DNA of 64,000 bases from assembly GCF_009765225.1 (NCBI RefSeq), contig NZ_VMSF01000001.1:310001-374000 (forward strand). Reading direction: 5' to 3'. This DNA is from Leifsonia sp. AG29. GTDB taxonomy: Bacteria > Actinomycetota > Actinomycetes > Actinomycetales > Microbacteriaceae. A program made the position numbers and the translations under genes. Numbering within the stretch: the stretch's first letter is position 1; every line of letters starts with the position of its first letter. Under the pieces are notes generated by a model that did no database searches, was not told where the DNA came from, and worked only from the letters and a program-made list of their open reading frames with translations. Below are positions 9,664-18,524 of this stretch, piece by piece.

Positions 9664-11745
9664 TCAGGCCGCGACCGGCTCGGGGACGGCAGCGGTCGCG
9701 TCCTTCGTCTCGACCCGCTCGGTCCGGGTCCCGAACCGCTTGAGCGCGACGACGATCACCGCCGTCACGACGACCCCCGCGACCAGGGCGATCAGGAAGC
9801 CCCAGATCGGGTCGATGGCGAAGAAGACGAAGATGCCGCCGTGCGGAGCGCGGGACTGGACGTGGAACGCCATGGCGAGAGCGCCCGTGACGGCGCCTCC
9901 CACCAGGTTGGCGGGGATGACGCGCAGCGGGTCGGCCGCGGCGAACGGGATGGCGCCCTCCGAGATGAAGGAGGCTCCCAGAAGCCAGGCGGCCGCGCCG
10001 TTCTCGCGCTCGACCTGCGTGAACCCGCGACGGTACAGCACGGTGGAGGCGAGGGCCATGCCGAGCGGGGGGACCATCCCGGCCGCCATGACCGCCGCCA
10101 TCACCTGGAACGAGGCGTCGGTCTGCTGGGCGAGACCGGCGACGGCGAACGCGTAGGCCACCTTGTTGACGGGGCCGCCGAGGTCGAAGCACATCATCAG
10201 GCCGAGGATGATGCCGAGGACGATGGCTCCGGCACCGCTCAAGCCGTTGAGGAAGGCGGTCAGCTGGGTCATCAGCCAGGCGATCGGGGCGCCCAGGATG
10301 AGCAGCATCAACCCCGAGGCGATGATGGAGGCTCCGAGCGGGATGATCACCACCGGCATCAGGCCGCGCAGCCAGCGGGGCACGGCCGGCTTGCCGATGA
10401 GGTACGCCGCGTAACCGGCCAGGAGGCCGCCGATGAGGCCGCCGAGGAAGCCCGCGTTCATGAAGACCGCGATGGCGCCGGCCACGAATCCCGGCGCGAT
10501 ACCCGGCCGGTCGGCGATCGCGAATGCGATGTAACCGGACAGGGCGGGTACGAGGAATCCGAGGCTGACGCTGCCGATCTCGAAGGCGATGGCCCCGAGA
10601 TAGTAGCCGAGCCCCTCCGGAGGCAGATTCCAGATGGCGTAGTGCTGGAGCGTGTACACCGCGTTGTTGACGCCCGACGAGCCGTGCGCGAGGGCGATGC
10701 CGTAGCCGCCGAGGAAGGGCAGGAAGCTGATCGCGATGAGGAGACCGCCGCCCGCGACGAACGGGATCATGTAGCTGACGCCCGTCAGGAAGATGCGCTG
10801 GAGGTTGCGCCCCCACGACAGCTGCTGCGGCTGGGTCGTCCCTCCCTGGGCCGCGGTCGCGGTGACGCGCGGGCCGTTCGGGTCCTTCGCGGCGGCGATC
10901 GCCTCGGTGATGAGGCGGTCGGGCTGCTCGATGCCGCGCTTGACGCCGGACCGCACGACCGGCTTGCCGGCGAACCGCGCCTCCTCGCGCACGTCGACGT
11001 CGTTCGCGAAGATCACGGCGTCGGCCTCGTCGAGGACGCTCTGCGGGAGCGCCTGGTAGCCGCTCGAGCCCTGGGGCTCGACGATGAGGTCGACGCCCGC
11101 CTTGGCGCCCGCGGCGGTGAGCGCGTCGGCTGCCATGAAGGTGTGGGCGATGCCGGTCGCGCAGGAGGTCACGGCCACGATCCGCGCCGGGCGCCCGTCG
11201 ATCAGGTAGGCGTCGCCGGGGGAGGCGCTGGGCGCGGGCGCGGGAGCCTCCGACGCGGCGGAGGCCGCCGGTGCCTGCTGAGCGGCCTCGCCCTCGCCGA
11301 TCGCCTCGTCGACGAGAGCGACGACGTCCGCGGCGGTCCGGGCGGACCGGAGCCCGTCGGTGAACTCCTCCCGCATGAGGCTCCGGGCGAGCTTCGACAG
11401 CATAGCCAGGTGGGTCTCGGCCGCGTTGTCGGGGGCGGCGATGAGGAACACGAGGTCGGCGGGGCCGTCCGGGGCGCCGAAGTCGACGCCGGGGGTGAGG
11501 CGGGCGAACGCCAGCGACGGCTGCGTCACCGCGGCGCTCTTGGCGTGCGGGATGGCGATGCCGCCGGGGAGGCCCGTCTCGTCCTTCTGCTCGCGGGCCC
11601 AGGCGTCGGCGTACAGGGCCTCCGGGTCGTTCGCCCGGCCCTGCGCGGCGACGCGGGCGGCGAGGTCGCGGATGACCGCGCTCTTGTCGTCGCCGAGGCC
11701 GACGTCGAGGCTCACGAGCTCGGGAGTGATGGTCTTCGATGACAC
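9664..11745 (-). CDS. fruA: PTS fructose transporter EIIABC
   Basis: A single-chain fructose permease and kinase of the membrane, about 693 residues. The EIIA domain comes first, with phosphorylated His67 in IPHAKSA. An Ala/Pro-rich linker (about 155-180) leads to the EIIB domain, with Cys195 in TSCATGIAHTFMAA. The EIIC membrane domain fills the rest. It imports fructose as fructose-1-phosphate for the neighbouring FruK. I prefer the GTG at 11745, which has GGAGGAAACC directly before it; an ATG at 11757 would overlap that ribosome site. The C-terminus ends in a short Glu/Val/Ala-rich tail. Confidence 0.94.
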   Translation of the reverse strand: MSSKTITPELVSLDVGLGDDKSAVIRDLAARVAAQGRANDPEALYADAWAREQKDETGLPGGIAIPHAKSAAVTQPSLAFARLTPGVDFGAPDGPADLVFLIAAPDNAAETHLAMLSKLARSLMREEFTDGLRSARTAADVVALVDEAIGEGEAAQQAPAASAASEAPAPAPSASPGDAYLIDGRPARIVAVTSCATGIAHTFMAADALTAAGAKAGVDLIVEPQGSSGYQALPQSVLDEADAVIFANDVDVREEARFAGKPVVRSGVKRGIEQPDRLITEAIAAAKDPNGPRVTATAAQGGTTQPQQLSWGRNLQRIFLTGVSYMIPFVAGGGLLIAISFLPFLGGYGIALAHGSSGVNNAVYTLQHYAIWNLPPEGLGYYLGAIAFEIGSVSLGFLVPALSGYIAFAIADRPGIAPGFVAGAIAVFMNAGFLGGLIGGLLAGYAAYLIGKPAVPRWLRGLMPVVIIPLGASIIASGLMLLILGAPIAWLMTQLTAFLNGLSGAGAIVLGIILGLMMCFDLGGPVNKVAYAFAVAGLAQQTDASFQVMAAVMAAGMVPPLGMALASTVLYRRGFTQVERENGAAAWLLGASFISEGAIPFAAADPLRVIPANLVGGAVTGALAMAFHVQSRAPHGGIFVFFAIDPIWGFLIALVAGVVVTAVIVVALKRFGTRTERVETKDATAAVPEPVAA

Positions 11746-11825
11746 GGTTTCCTCCATACGGTTTCAGGTGTCGGGGCTGTTCAGGTGGTTCGGTTCCGCG
11801 CGCCGGGTGTGCGGGCGGTCGCGGG

Positions 11826-12776
11826 TCAGGCGTGCAGGGCGGCGACGCGGAGGTCGACGTCCGGCAGATCGGAAGGGCGGGGCGGCTGGGTGCCGGGGAG
11901 CGCTGCGGCGGCAGAGCCGTAGCGGATGGCGGAGAGGAGCCGGTCGGGCGCCTGCTCGCCGGCGACGTCGGCGAGCAGGTAGCCGGCGAGCGAGCTGTCG
12001 CCTGCACCGACGGTGCTCCGCACACGTATCACGGGCGCGGGGGCGATGTAGCCCTCGTCGGGCGTCACCAGTACCGAGCCGCGCGCGCCCAGCGTGACCA
12101 GGGCCGCTCCGACGCACTCGGGGACGAGCCGGCGGGCCACTCCCAGCACGGCGCGGCCCAGGTCTTCCTCGGGATCGAAGGCGGTGCCGGTGAGCTCGGC
12201 GAGCTCGTCGTCGTTGGGCTTGATGAGATCGGGGTGACCGTGCTCGACGACCGCGCGCAGCGCCTCCCCGGAGGTGTCGACCGCGATGAGCGGAGCCGAC
12301 GAGCCCCAGCGGGCCCGCACGGCGCGGATGACGGCGACGTAGAAGTCGTCGCCGACGCCCGGCGGCAGCGACCCTGCCAGGACGAGCCAGCGAGCGCCCT
12401 CGCTCGCCTCCACGACGGCGGCGACGAGCGCGTCGGCGTCCGCCTCGCTGAGGGAGGCGCCCGGGAGGTTGAGCTTGGTCGTGACGCCGTCCGGATCGGT
12501 GATGGTGAGATTGGCGCGAGCGTGGCCGGTGATCGGCACCGTCCGGCTGCGCACCCGGGTGGCGAGCAGGGCCGCGCCGAACGGGTCGTCCGCGGCGAGG
12601 GGCAGCACGGCGACGGCGTCGACTCCGGCGGCCTGGACGGCGCGCGCCACGTTGATGCCCTTGCCGCCCGCGTCCTCGCGCGAGACCAGAGCGGACTGCA
12701 CGCTTCCGGGCTGGAGCGGGGCATCGAGGGCGATGGCCCGGTCGAGCGACGGGTTGGCCGTCAGGGTGACGATCAT
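11826..12776 (-). CDS. fruK: 1-phosphofructokinase (PfkB/ribokinase family)
   Basis: A 316-residue kinase converting fructose-1-phosphate and ATP to fructose-1,6-bisphosphate, feeding glycolysis. It has the PfkB signatures GGKGINVARA (37-46) and STVGAGDSSLAGYL with catalytic base Asp260. The N-terminus MIVTLTANPSLDRA is that of 1-phosphofructokinases. The start codon overlaps the stop of the DeoR regulator in an ATGA arrangement, so the two are translationally coupled. About 80 bases separate it from fruA. Confidence 0.94.
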   Translation of the reverse strand: MIVTLTANPSLDRAIALDAPLQPGSVQSALVSREDAGGKGINVARAVQAAGVDAVAVLPLAADDPFGAALLATRVRSRTVPITGHARANLTITDPDGVTTKLNLPGASLSEADADALVAAVVEASEGARWLVLAGSLPPGVGDDFYVAVIRAVRARWGSSAPLIAVDTSGEALRAVVEHGHPDLIKPNDDELAELTGTAFDPEEDLGRAVLGVARRLVPECVGAALVTLGARGSVLVTPDEGYIAPAPVIRVRSTVGAGDSSLAGYLLADVAGEQAPDRLLSAIRYGSAAAALPGTQPPRPSDLPDVDLRVAALHA

Positions 12777-13558
12777 GCGGTCCACACCTCCGTCCCGGCC
12801 GCCTCGAGGGCGGCAGCGAGCTCGGCGTCCGGCTTCTCGTCGGTCACGAGGACGTCGACCGCGTCGAGCCCACAGAACGAGACGAGCGACTCCTGCCCGA
12901 ACTTGCTCGCGTCGGCGACCACGACGACTCGCCGCGCGGAGCGCACGATCGCCTCCTTGACCGCCGCCTCGTCCGGGTCGGGCGTGCTGGCGCCGAAGCC
13001 GGCGGAGAGGCCGTTGACGCCGACGAAGGCCACGTCGGGGCGGAGCGACTCGATGGTGCGGACGGTGGAGGCGCCGACCGCGGCGGCGGTGACCCCGCGG
13101 ATCCTGCCACCGACCACCGACAGCGAGATCCGTTCGGCCGAGGCGAGGGCGGGCGCCAGGGTCAGCGAGTGCGTGACGACCTCCGCCTCCCCGTCGAGCG
13201 CGACCAGCCGGGCCGGGAGCAGGGAGGCGACGGCTGCCGTGGTCGTGCCGGCATCGAGGAAGAGGGAGCCGCGGAACGATTCGCCGAGCGCGTCGAGCGC
13301 CCGGACCGCGATGCGCTCCTTCGAACCGGCACGGAGACTGGTGCGCTCGAGGATGGACGGCTCGGTCGTGCTGCCGCGCTCGATGGCGACCGCGCCGCCG
13401 TGGACCCGGCGCAGCGCACCGGCTCGCTCGAGTGCGTCCAGATCGCGGCGCACGGTCTCGGTCGTGACGCCGAACCGCTCGGAGAGCTCGACCACCGCCA
13501 CGCGGCCCTCGCTGAGGAGGATGCGTTCGATGAGCTCCTGCCGCTCCATTGCGTACAC
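12773..13558 (-). CDS. DeoR-family regulator of the fructose operon
   Basis: A 261-residue repressor: DeoR helix-turn-helix (residues 5-55, with ELSERFGVTTETVRRDLDAL) plus a phosphosugar-sensing domain of the ribose-isomerase-like fold (GTTTAAVASLL, VGVNGLSAGFG). The GTG at 13558 is chosen because GAAGGGA lies about six bases upstream; an ATG nine bases further in is the alternative. Being first in the operon, it would control its own expression and sense fructose-1-phosphate or fructose-1,6-bisphosphate, as FruR does in other actinobacteria. Confidence 0.9.
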   Translation of the reverse strand: MYAMERQELIERILLSEGRVAVVELSERFGVTTETVRRDLDALERAGALRRVHGGAVAIERGSTTEPSILERTSLRAGSKERIAVRALDALGESFRGSLFLDAGTTTAAVASLLPARLVALDGEAEVVTHSLTLAPALASAERISLSVVGGRIRGVTAAAVGASTVRTIESLRPDVAFVGVNGLSAGFGASTPDPDEAAVKEAIVRSARRVVVVADASKFGQESLVSFCGLDAVDVLVTDEKPDAELAAALEAAGTEVWTA

Positions 13559-13583
13559 CGCGGTTCCCTTCGTCGGAAGATTC

Positions 13584-13618
13584 CCAAACAATACAACATG
13601 AAGCAACACAAAACAACA
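13584..13618 (-). promoter_or_regulatory. AT-rich promoter/operator of the fructose operon
   Basis: Right upstream of the DeoR start lies a 35-base AT-rich island in otherwise very GC-rich DNA. Read on the minus strand it contains repeated TTGT/TGTTG units (TTGTTTTGTGTTG, ATGTTGTATTGTTT) about ten bases apart, as expected for a DeoR-type operator made of repeated half sites. A further palindrome, ATGCGG-AATTG-CCGCAT, follows at 13622-13638. Operator function is inferred from position. Confidence 0.5.
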
Positions 13619-13639
13619 GGCGATGCGGAATTGCCGCAT

Positions 13640-14080
13640 TCGTGCGTGCCGGTGGAGCGTTGGTGGGACGCCAGGGATGTCGTGGCGCGAGTGCCGCGAG
13701 TGCCGCGAGCCGCGAGACCAGGAAGGCCGAGGCGCACGTGCGTGCGTGCCGGCGCGGGTTTCTTGGGTCGGCTATCGCCTCGGGCCGGTTATCGTCGGCG
13801 CCCCAGCGGGTGCCCCGCGTCGCTCGCGGTCAGGCGGCCGCGGCCGGCCCCCGTGCGGATCCGAGCCGCATGCGCACACGAGGATGGCCGGAGAGCGGCA
13901 ACTCCCCGGCCATCAAGACCTTCGACGCCCCGCCGAAGCGGAGCCTGCGTCAACAGTCACCGAGGGCCCTCCCCATGCTAACGCCGGCGGTGCGCACCCC
14001 CTCCACGCCAGCCTCGGAGAAGCCCTTGCTCGCTACCCTCCGCCCCTCTCGCGCCCCCGCCCCTCTCGCGCCCCCGCCCC
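13640..14080. other. gene-free GC-rich stretch
   Basis: Open frames cross this stretch but none has a ribosome site, a protein family or plausible composition; their products are Arg/Pro/Ala-rich shadows. Short repeats occur, for example CGCGAGTGC at about 13685-13705 and CTCGCGCCCCCGCCC at about 14050-14080. It leads directly into the 83-bp tandem array. Confidence 0.5.
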
Positions 14081-14478
14081 CGCGATCGAGTCCCCTCAGA
14101 GTGCGCGTCCCGGAGGTGATTTCGTGCACTCTCGGGGAACTCGTTATCGGCGCGTGCGCCCCCCGCGATCGAGTCCCCTCAGAGTGTGCGTTCCGGAGGT
14201 GATTTCGTGCACTCTCGGGGAACTCGTTGTCAGCGCGTGCGCCCCCCGCGATCGAGTTCCCTCAGAGTGTGCGTTCCGGAGGTGATTTCGTGCACTCTCG
14301 GGGAACTCGTTATCGGCGCGTGCGCCCCTCGCGATCGAGTCCCCTCAGAGTGCGCGCGCTGGGGGCGATTCCGTGAACTCTTGGGGGACTCGTTGTCGGC
14401 GGGTGCGCCCCCGCGATCGAGTCCCCTGAGAGTGCGCGTACGGGGCCGGGATTCGTGCACTCTGAGGGGACTCGATGG
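14081..14478. repeat. five tandem 83-bp units, each with an internal hairpin
   Basis: Units begin with CGCGATCGAG at 14081, 14164, 14247, 14330 and 14412, so the period is 83, 83, 83 and 82 bases. Each carries a left arm like TCGAGTCCCCTCAGAGTGC, a loop of about 21 bases, and a right arm like GCACTCTCGGGGAACTCG, then a 25-base spacer. The first four copies have several arm mismatches; the last is almost perfect and ends ACTCGA. No coding frame is conserved between copies. The array lies just downstream of the winged-helix gene. Function unknown; it could be a REP-like element, a protein-binding array or a multi-hairpin transcript end. Confidence 0.85.
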
Positions 14479-14531
14479 AGGGGGCGGAGGCGCGCGGAGC
14501 GAGGCGCGCGGAGCGAGCCCGCCGCCCCGCC

Positions 14532-15284
14532 TCAGAACAGGTCGGGGGAGGGGGCGCTCGCGTAGCGGATCGAGACGTCGGCGTGCCGGTCGAACCGGTA
14601 CCCGACGCCACGGACGGTGCGCACGATGTCCTCGTAGCGGCCGAGCTTCGACCGGAGGCGGCGGACGTGCACGTCGATGGTCCGCTCGTTGGGGACGTCC
14701 TCCTCGTCGGCGCTGCTCCACAGGGAGGCGATCAGCTCGGAGCGCTCGATCGTGCGGCCTTCGCGCAGCACCAGGTACTGCAGGAGCTCGAACTCCTTGT
14801 ACGTCAGCGCGACGGTCTGGTTGTCGAGCACCAGGCGCTTGCGCGAGATGTCGACGACGACGCCGGAGGCGGCGCGGTCCTCGTCCTCATCGACGACGGT
14901 CGCGTGGCGGTGCTTGGCGATGGCGGCCGGGTCCTGCAGGGCGAGGCGCACGACGTCGACGTCGCGGCCGCCGGCCCCGGCGGGGGCGAGCGCCACCGCG
15001 GCGTAGGTCTCAGCGGAGGGGGCGAGCTCGGCGGTCAGCCGCTTGAGCGCCTCCACGATGCGGCCGAGGTCGGTGCCGTCGGCGGCGGCCTTCGCCTCGT
15101 CGATGCCGACGTAGAGCACGAAGCCGCGGGCCTCGGTGCCTTCGGGCACGGCGCGGATGCGGGGCGCGGAGGAGACGGCGGCGCTCTCCGTCTCGGCCGG
15201 GGCGGCGGCGCGGAGCGGCGAGGTGGAGCGACGGGCGGCGGCGGCGGTGGTGGCGTAGGGGGCGTCGATGGTGGCGAGAGACAT
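14532..15284 (-). CDS. winged-helix (OmpR/PhoB-type) transcriptional regulator without receiver domain
   Basis: A 250-residue protein whose C-terminal 100 residues form an OmpR-type DNA-binding domain (LTYKEFELLQYLVLREGRT, then ERTIDVHVRRLRSKLG and TVRGVGYRF). The N-terminal part has an Ala-rich head and a small alpha/beta domain (FVLYVGIDEAKAAADG... about residues 55-125) that is not a recognisable receiver domain and lacks its phospho-acceptor pattern. The ATG at 15284 follows GAAGGA at a slightly long distance; an upstream in-frame start would add about 19 residues. No kinase is nearby, so it may act as an orphan regulator. Targets unknown. Confidence 0.82.
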   Translation of the reverse strand: MSLATIDAPYATTAAAARRSTSPLRAAAPAETESAAVSSAPRIRAVPEGTEARGFVLYVGIDEAKAAADGTDLGRIVEALKRLTAELAPSAETYAAVALAPAGAGGRDVDVVRLALQDPAAIAKHRHATVVDEDEDRAASGVVVDISRKRLVLDNQTVALTYKEFELLQYLVLREGRTIERSELIASLWSSADEEDVPNERTIDVHVRRLRSKLGRYEDIVRTVRGVGYRFDRHADVSIRYASAPSPDLF

Positions 15285-15671
15285 GGGAGGGAGGTCCTTC
15301 GTGATGATGATGCTTCGCGGATCCCGGTACGGCGATGCCACCGTCTCAGCAGCGGGGAGGAGCGGTGTCGCCGGTTTAGCGGATTCGCGGGATGGGTGTT
15401 GTCGGCCCTGTTCAGAAGGGGCCGGTGCTCGGGTGCGTGGGTGTGGCGCTCCCGGGGAGCTCGCTGCCCGGACGACGTCGGTCGCGTCGTGGGCTTCGGC
15501 TCAGCGAAGGGTCGTCAGATCAGCGACACATTCGGCACATGGACTCGCAGCCGGCCATCATCATGCCGGCATTCCCCAGAGCCTCGAAGGAGGTCAAGGT
15601 ACGCGAGTAGAGAGTCATGTCAAAAAGTAAAACGGACCGTGACTCGCCGTGTCAAATCGTGACGGAATGTT
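15285..15671. other. noncoding region upstream of the winged-helix regulator
   Basis: This 387-base gap lies between the 3' end of upp and the start of the winged-helix gene, both on the minus strand. It contains no convincing gene. Its right end carries the AT-rich promoter candidate described separately, which would leave a 5' leader of over 300 bases; I see no known riboswitch in it. Confidence 0.45.
15618..15655 (-). promoter_or_regulatory. two TTGACA boxes 32 bp apart
   Basis: On the minus strand TTGACA occurs at 15655-15650 and again at 15623-15618. The first is followed after 17 bases by TTTTAC, a poor -10 match. They may be tandem -35 boxes or a repeated regulator site for the downstream winged-helix gene. 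Confidence 0.35.
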
Positions 15672-16304
15672 TCAGACGGTTCCGTAGAGGCGATCGCCGG
15701 CGTCGCCGAGGCCCGGGACGATGTAGCCGTTCTCGTTGAGGCGCTCGTCGAGGGCGCCCAGCACGATGGTGACGTTGCGGCCCTCGGTGGCCTTCTCGAG
15801 CGCCTCCAGGCCCTCGGGGGCGGCGAGGAGGCAGATCGCGGTCACGTCGACCGCGTTGCGCTGGAACAGGAACTCGATGGCGGCGCCGAGCGAGCCTCCC
15901 GTCGCCAGCATCGGGTCGAGGACGAAGCACTGCCGGTCGGACAGGTCGGTCGGGAGGCGCTCCGCGTACGTCGTCGGCTGCAGCGTCTCCTCGTTGCGGA
16001 CCATGCCGAGGAAGCCGACCTCGGCGGTCGGCATGAGCCGGACCATGCCCTCGAGCATGCCGAGCCCGGCGCGGAGGATGGGGACGACGAGCGGACGCGG
16101 CTCGCTCAAAGCGAGACCGGTCGTGGCCGTGACGGGCGTCTCGATCCCGACCGGCTCGACGCGGACATCGCGGGTGGCCTCGTAGGCGAGCAGCGTGACG
16201 AGCTCATCGGTGAGCTGCCGGAACACCGGCGACGGGGTGCGCTTGTCTCGGAGCACGGTCAGCTTGTGCGTGATGAGAGGGTGGTCCGCAACGTGCACTC
16301 GCAT
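15672..16304 (-). CDS. upp: uracil phosphoribosyltransferase
   Basis: A 210-residue pyrimidine-salvage enzyme making UMP from uracil and PRPP. The PRPP loop is [17 protein letters not shown] and the uracil-binding C-terminus is [18 protein letters not shown]. Length and ends are typical for the family. It is divergent from tadA with only 39 bases between the start codons, so their promoters must overlap or lie inside the genes; the same head-to-head pair is frequent in actinobacteria. Confidence 0.96.
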   Translation of the reverse strand: MRVHVADHPLITHKLTVLRDKRTPSPVFRQLTDELVTLLAYEATRDVRVEPVGIETPVTATTGLALSEPRPLVVPILRAGLGMLEGMVRLMPTAEVGFLGMVRNEETLQPTTYAERLPTDLSDRQCFVLDPMLATGGSLGAAIEFLFQRNAVDVTAICLLAAPEGLEALEKATEGRNVTIVLGALDERLNENGYIVPGLGDAGDRLYGTV

Positions 16305-16343
16305 AGGCTCAAGGCTATCCGAACATCCTTCCGTGGAGGTCCC

Positions 16344-16811
16344 GTGAGCCTGCCCGTGCCCGACGCCTACGAGCGGTGGATGCGGAGCGCCATCGCCGAC
16401 GCCCGGCTCGCCTTCGGCACCGGCGACGTGCCGGTCGCGGCCCTCGTGATCGACGAGCGCGGCGAGGTGATCGGCACCGGGCGCAACGAGCGAGAGCTGC
16501 GGAACGACCCCACGGCGCACGCTGAGGTCCTCGCACTGCGCGACGCTGCGGCCTCCCGGTCCGACTGGCACCTCGAGGGCTGCACGCTGGTCGTCACGCT
16601 GGAACCCTGCGTGATGTGCGCGGGCGCGGTGCTCGCTGCGCGCCTCCCCGTCGTCGTCTTCGGGGCGTGGGACGAGAAGGCGGGTGCGGGAGGCTCGGTG
16701 TACGACGTGCTCCGCGACCGGCGGCTGAACCATCAGGTCGAGGTGTACCCCGGCGTCCTCGCGGAGGACTGCGCCGAGTTGCTGCTCGACTTCTTCCGCG
16801 CCAAGCGCTGA
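16344..16811 (+). CDS. tadA: tRNA-specific adenosine deaminase
   Basis: A 155-residue zinc deaminase converting A34 to inosine in tRNA-Arg(ACG). The zinc site is His59-Ala-Glu61 in TAHAEVLAL plus Cys89 and Cys92 in EPCVMC; Glu61 is the catalytic proton shuttle. The GTG at 16344 has GGAGG four bases upstream. It is divergent from upp. Confidence 0.95.
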   Translation: MSLPVPDAYERWMRSAIADARLAFGTGDVPVAALVIDERGEVIGTGRNERELRNDPTAHAEVLALRDAAASRSDWHLEGCTLVVTLEPCVMCAGAVLAARLPVVVFGAWDEKAGAGGSVYDVLRDRRLNHQVEVYPGVLAEDCAELLLDFFRAKR

Positions 16812-16840
16812 GCGCGGTCGGTGGGGAGGCGCGGCGCGCG

Positions 16841-17542
16841 TCAGTCCGGGAGGCGCTCCAGCCACTCCGAGAAGGCCGCTCGCGACGCCTCCTGCATGCG
16901 CGCCGAGTACAGCTCGCGGTCGCGGCGCAGCGCGTCGGGGTCGATGGCGAGCTCGTCCAGCTCGTTGTAGCCGTCGGCGACCCACGCCTCGTGCATCTCG
17001 TCGGTGACTTCGGGGTGGAACTGAACCGCAAGCGCGAAGTCGCCGATCGCGAAGGCCTCGTTGGAGTAGTCGCTCGAGGAGGCGAGGCGGACCGCACGCT
17101 CCGGCAGCTCGAACGTATCGCCGTGCCACTCGACCACGGGTACCCCGGCGAAGTGCCGGAGGGGGGAGTCGGCACCGGCCTCGGTCGGCTCGACCCGACG
17201 GAACCCGATCTGCATGGTGTCGCCGCGGTACACTCGCTCGCCCAGCGCGCCCGCCATGAGCTGCGCGCCGAGGCAGACCCCGAGCGTCGGCCGTTCGGCG
17301 TCGATCCGAGAACGGATGAGCTGCTGCTCGGCGGCGAGGAACGGGTACTCCTCCGTCTGATAAGCGCCCATCTCGCCGCCCAGCACGACGACGAGCTCGG
17401 CCTCGGCCGGGTCGATCGCCGAGACGTCCTCGGTGGTCACGTCGACCACGCGGAGCTCGTAGCCGTGAGCCTCGAGCGTCGGGCCGATGTTGCCGACGTG
17501 GATGCTCGGGTCGTGCTGGAGGATCAGGGCGGTGCGGGTCAC
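16841..17542 (-). CDS. class I glutamine amidotransferase-like protein
   Basis: A 233-residue stand-alone amidotransferase of the GuaA/YfeJ type. The nucleophile Cys90 lies in [15 protein letters not shown] and the other triad members are His176 and Glu178 in QFHPEVT. No synthetase domain is attached. The reaction partner is unknown; members are often annotated as GMP synthase-like or gamma-glutamyl hydrolases. Its ATG overlaps the stop of the upstream cation-efflux gene by four bases, so the two are translated as a pair. Confidence 0.88.
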   Translation of the reverse strand: MTRTALILQHDPSIHVGNIGPTLEAHGYELRVVDVTTEDVSAIDPAEAELVVVLGGEMGAYQTEEYPFLAAEQQLIRSRIDAERPTLGVCLGAQLMAGALGERVYRGDTMQIGFRRVEPTEAGADSPLRHFAGVPVVEWHGDTFELPERAVRLASSSDYSNEAFAIGDFALAVQFHPEVTDEMHEAWVADGYNELDELAIDPDALRRDRELYSARMQEASRAAFSEWLERLPD

Positions 17543-18501
17543 TCGAGTCCTTTGATGACGATGGTGTCGGTGGTCGGGTGCTGCTCGGCGGGGTCGACCC
17601 AGACATCGGGCTCGATGTAGATGACGCGCGCGATCGGCACGGCGTCGCGGATGCGCCGCTCGACCGCATCGATCGCGCCCGCCACATCGGCCAGCCGGTG
17701 CTCGCCCGCGAAGGCGAGCTTGGCTCCGACGAGCAGCTCGTCCGGGCCCAGGTAGAGGGTCTTCATGTGGATGATGCGCTCCGCCTCCCCGCCGGCGAGC
17801 ACCGCCTTCGCGATCGCCTCCTCGTCGGCCTCGCTCGCACCTTCGCCGACGAGGAGGCTCTTCGTCTCGATCCCGAGGACGATGGCGACCGCGACCAGGA
17901 GCGCGCCGATGAGGAGCGTGCCGATGCCGTCCCAGGCGGGGTTTCCCGTGACGATGGTCAGCCCGACCCCGATGAAGGCGAAGACCAGGCCGGTCAGCGC
18001 GGCCACATCCTCCAGGAGTACGACCGGGAGCTCAGGGGCCTTGGCGCGGCGCACGAACTGCACCCACGAGAGCCCGTTCCGCTGCGGGCCGGATTCCTTC
18101 ATCGCCGTGCGGAGCGAGAACGACTCGAGGCCGATCGCGATGATGAGCACCAGGATGGGCAGCCAGGCGTTCTCGAGCGGATGCGGGTGCGTCAGCTTCT
18201 CGATGCCCTCGTAGACCGAGAACACGCCGCCGACCGAGAACAAGATGATCGAGACGACGAACGCGTACACGTAGCGCTCGCGCCCGTAGCCGAACGGGTG
18301 CGAACGGTCGGCGCGGCGGCGCGATCGGCGGCCGCCGAGCAGGAGGAGCAGCTGGTTGCCCGAATCGGCGACCGAGTGCACGCCCTCCGCCAGCATCGAG
18401 GACGAGCCGGAGAAAGCCCACGCGATGAACTTGGTGAGGGCGATGCCGAGGTTGGCCGCGAGGGCCGCCACGATCGCTCGGGTGCCACCGGATGCGCTCA
18501 T
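17539..18501 (-). CDS. cation diffusion facilitator family transporter
   Basis: A 320-residue inner-membrane metal/proton antiporter. The N-terminal six-helix domain includes the conserved [16 protein letters not shown] in the second helix, with the metal-site His and Asp, and the [15 protein letters not shown] stretch. The C-terminal cytoplasmic part forms the ferredoxin-like domain. It resembles the actinobacterial branch related to SLC30A9. I take the ATG at 18501 because GATGAGG precedes it; another ATG lies nine bases upstream. Metal specificity (zinc, iron or manganese) cannot be told from sequence. Confidence 0.9.
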   Translation of the reverse strand: MSASGGTRAIVAALAANLGIALTKFIAWAFSGSSSMLAEGVHSVADSGNQLLLLLGGRRSRRRADRSHPFGYGRERYVYAFVVSIILFSVGGVFSVYEGIEKLTHPHPLENAWLPILVLIIAIGLESFSLRTAMKESGPQRNGLSWVQFVRRAKAPELPVVLLEDVAALTGLVFAFIGVGLTIVTGNPAWDGIGTLLIGALLVAVAIVLGIETKSLLVGEGASEADEEAIAKAVLAGGEAERIIHMKTLYLGPDELLVGAKLAFAGEHRLADVAGAIDAVERRIRDAVPIARVIYIEPDVWVDPAEQHPTTDTIVIKGLE

Positions 18502-18524
18502 GGTCCTCATCCTAGGATGGCCCC

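Noticed and set aside
13549-14285. Rightward open frames over the gene-free stretch and the tandem array
   Set aside because: No ribosome site, no family, and the repeats are read in shifting frames (83 is not divisible by 3), so protein coding is not conserved across units.
14081-14478. CRISPR array
   Set aside because: The whole 83-bp unit repeats including its spacers, the repeats are long hairpins, and no cas genes are near.
16616-17620. Long rightward open frame opposite the amidotransferase gene
   Set aside because: Shadow of the conserved class I amidotransferase on the minus strand; its product has no recognisable family.
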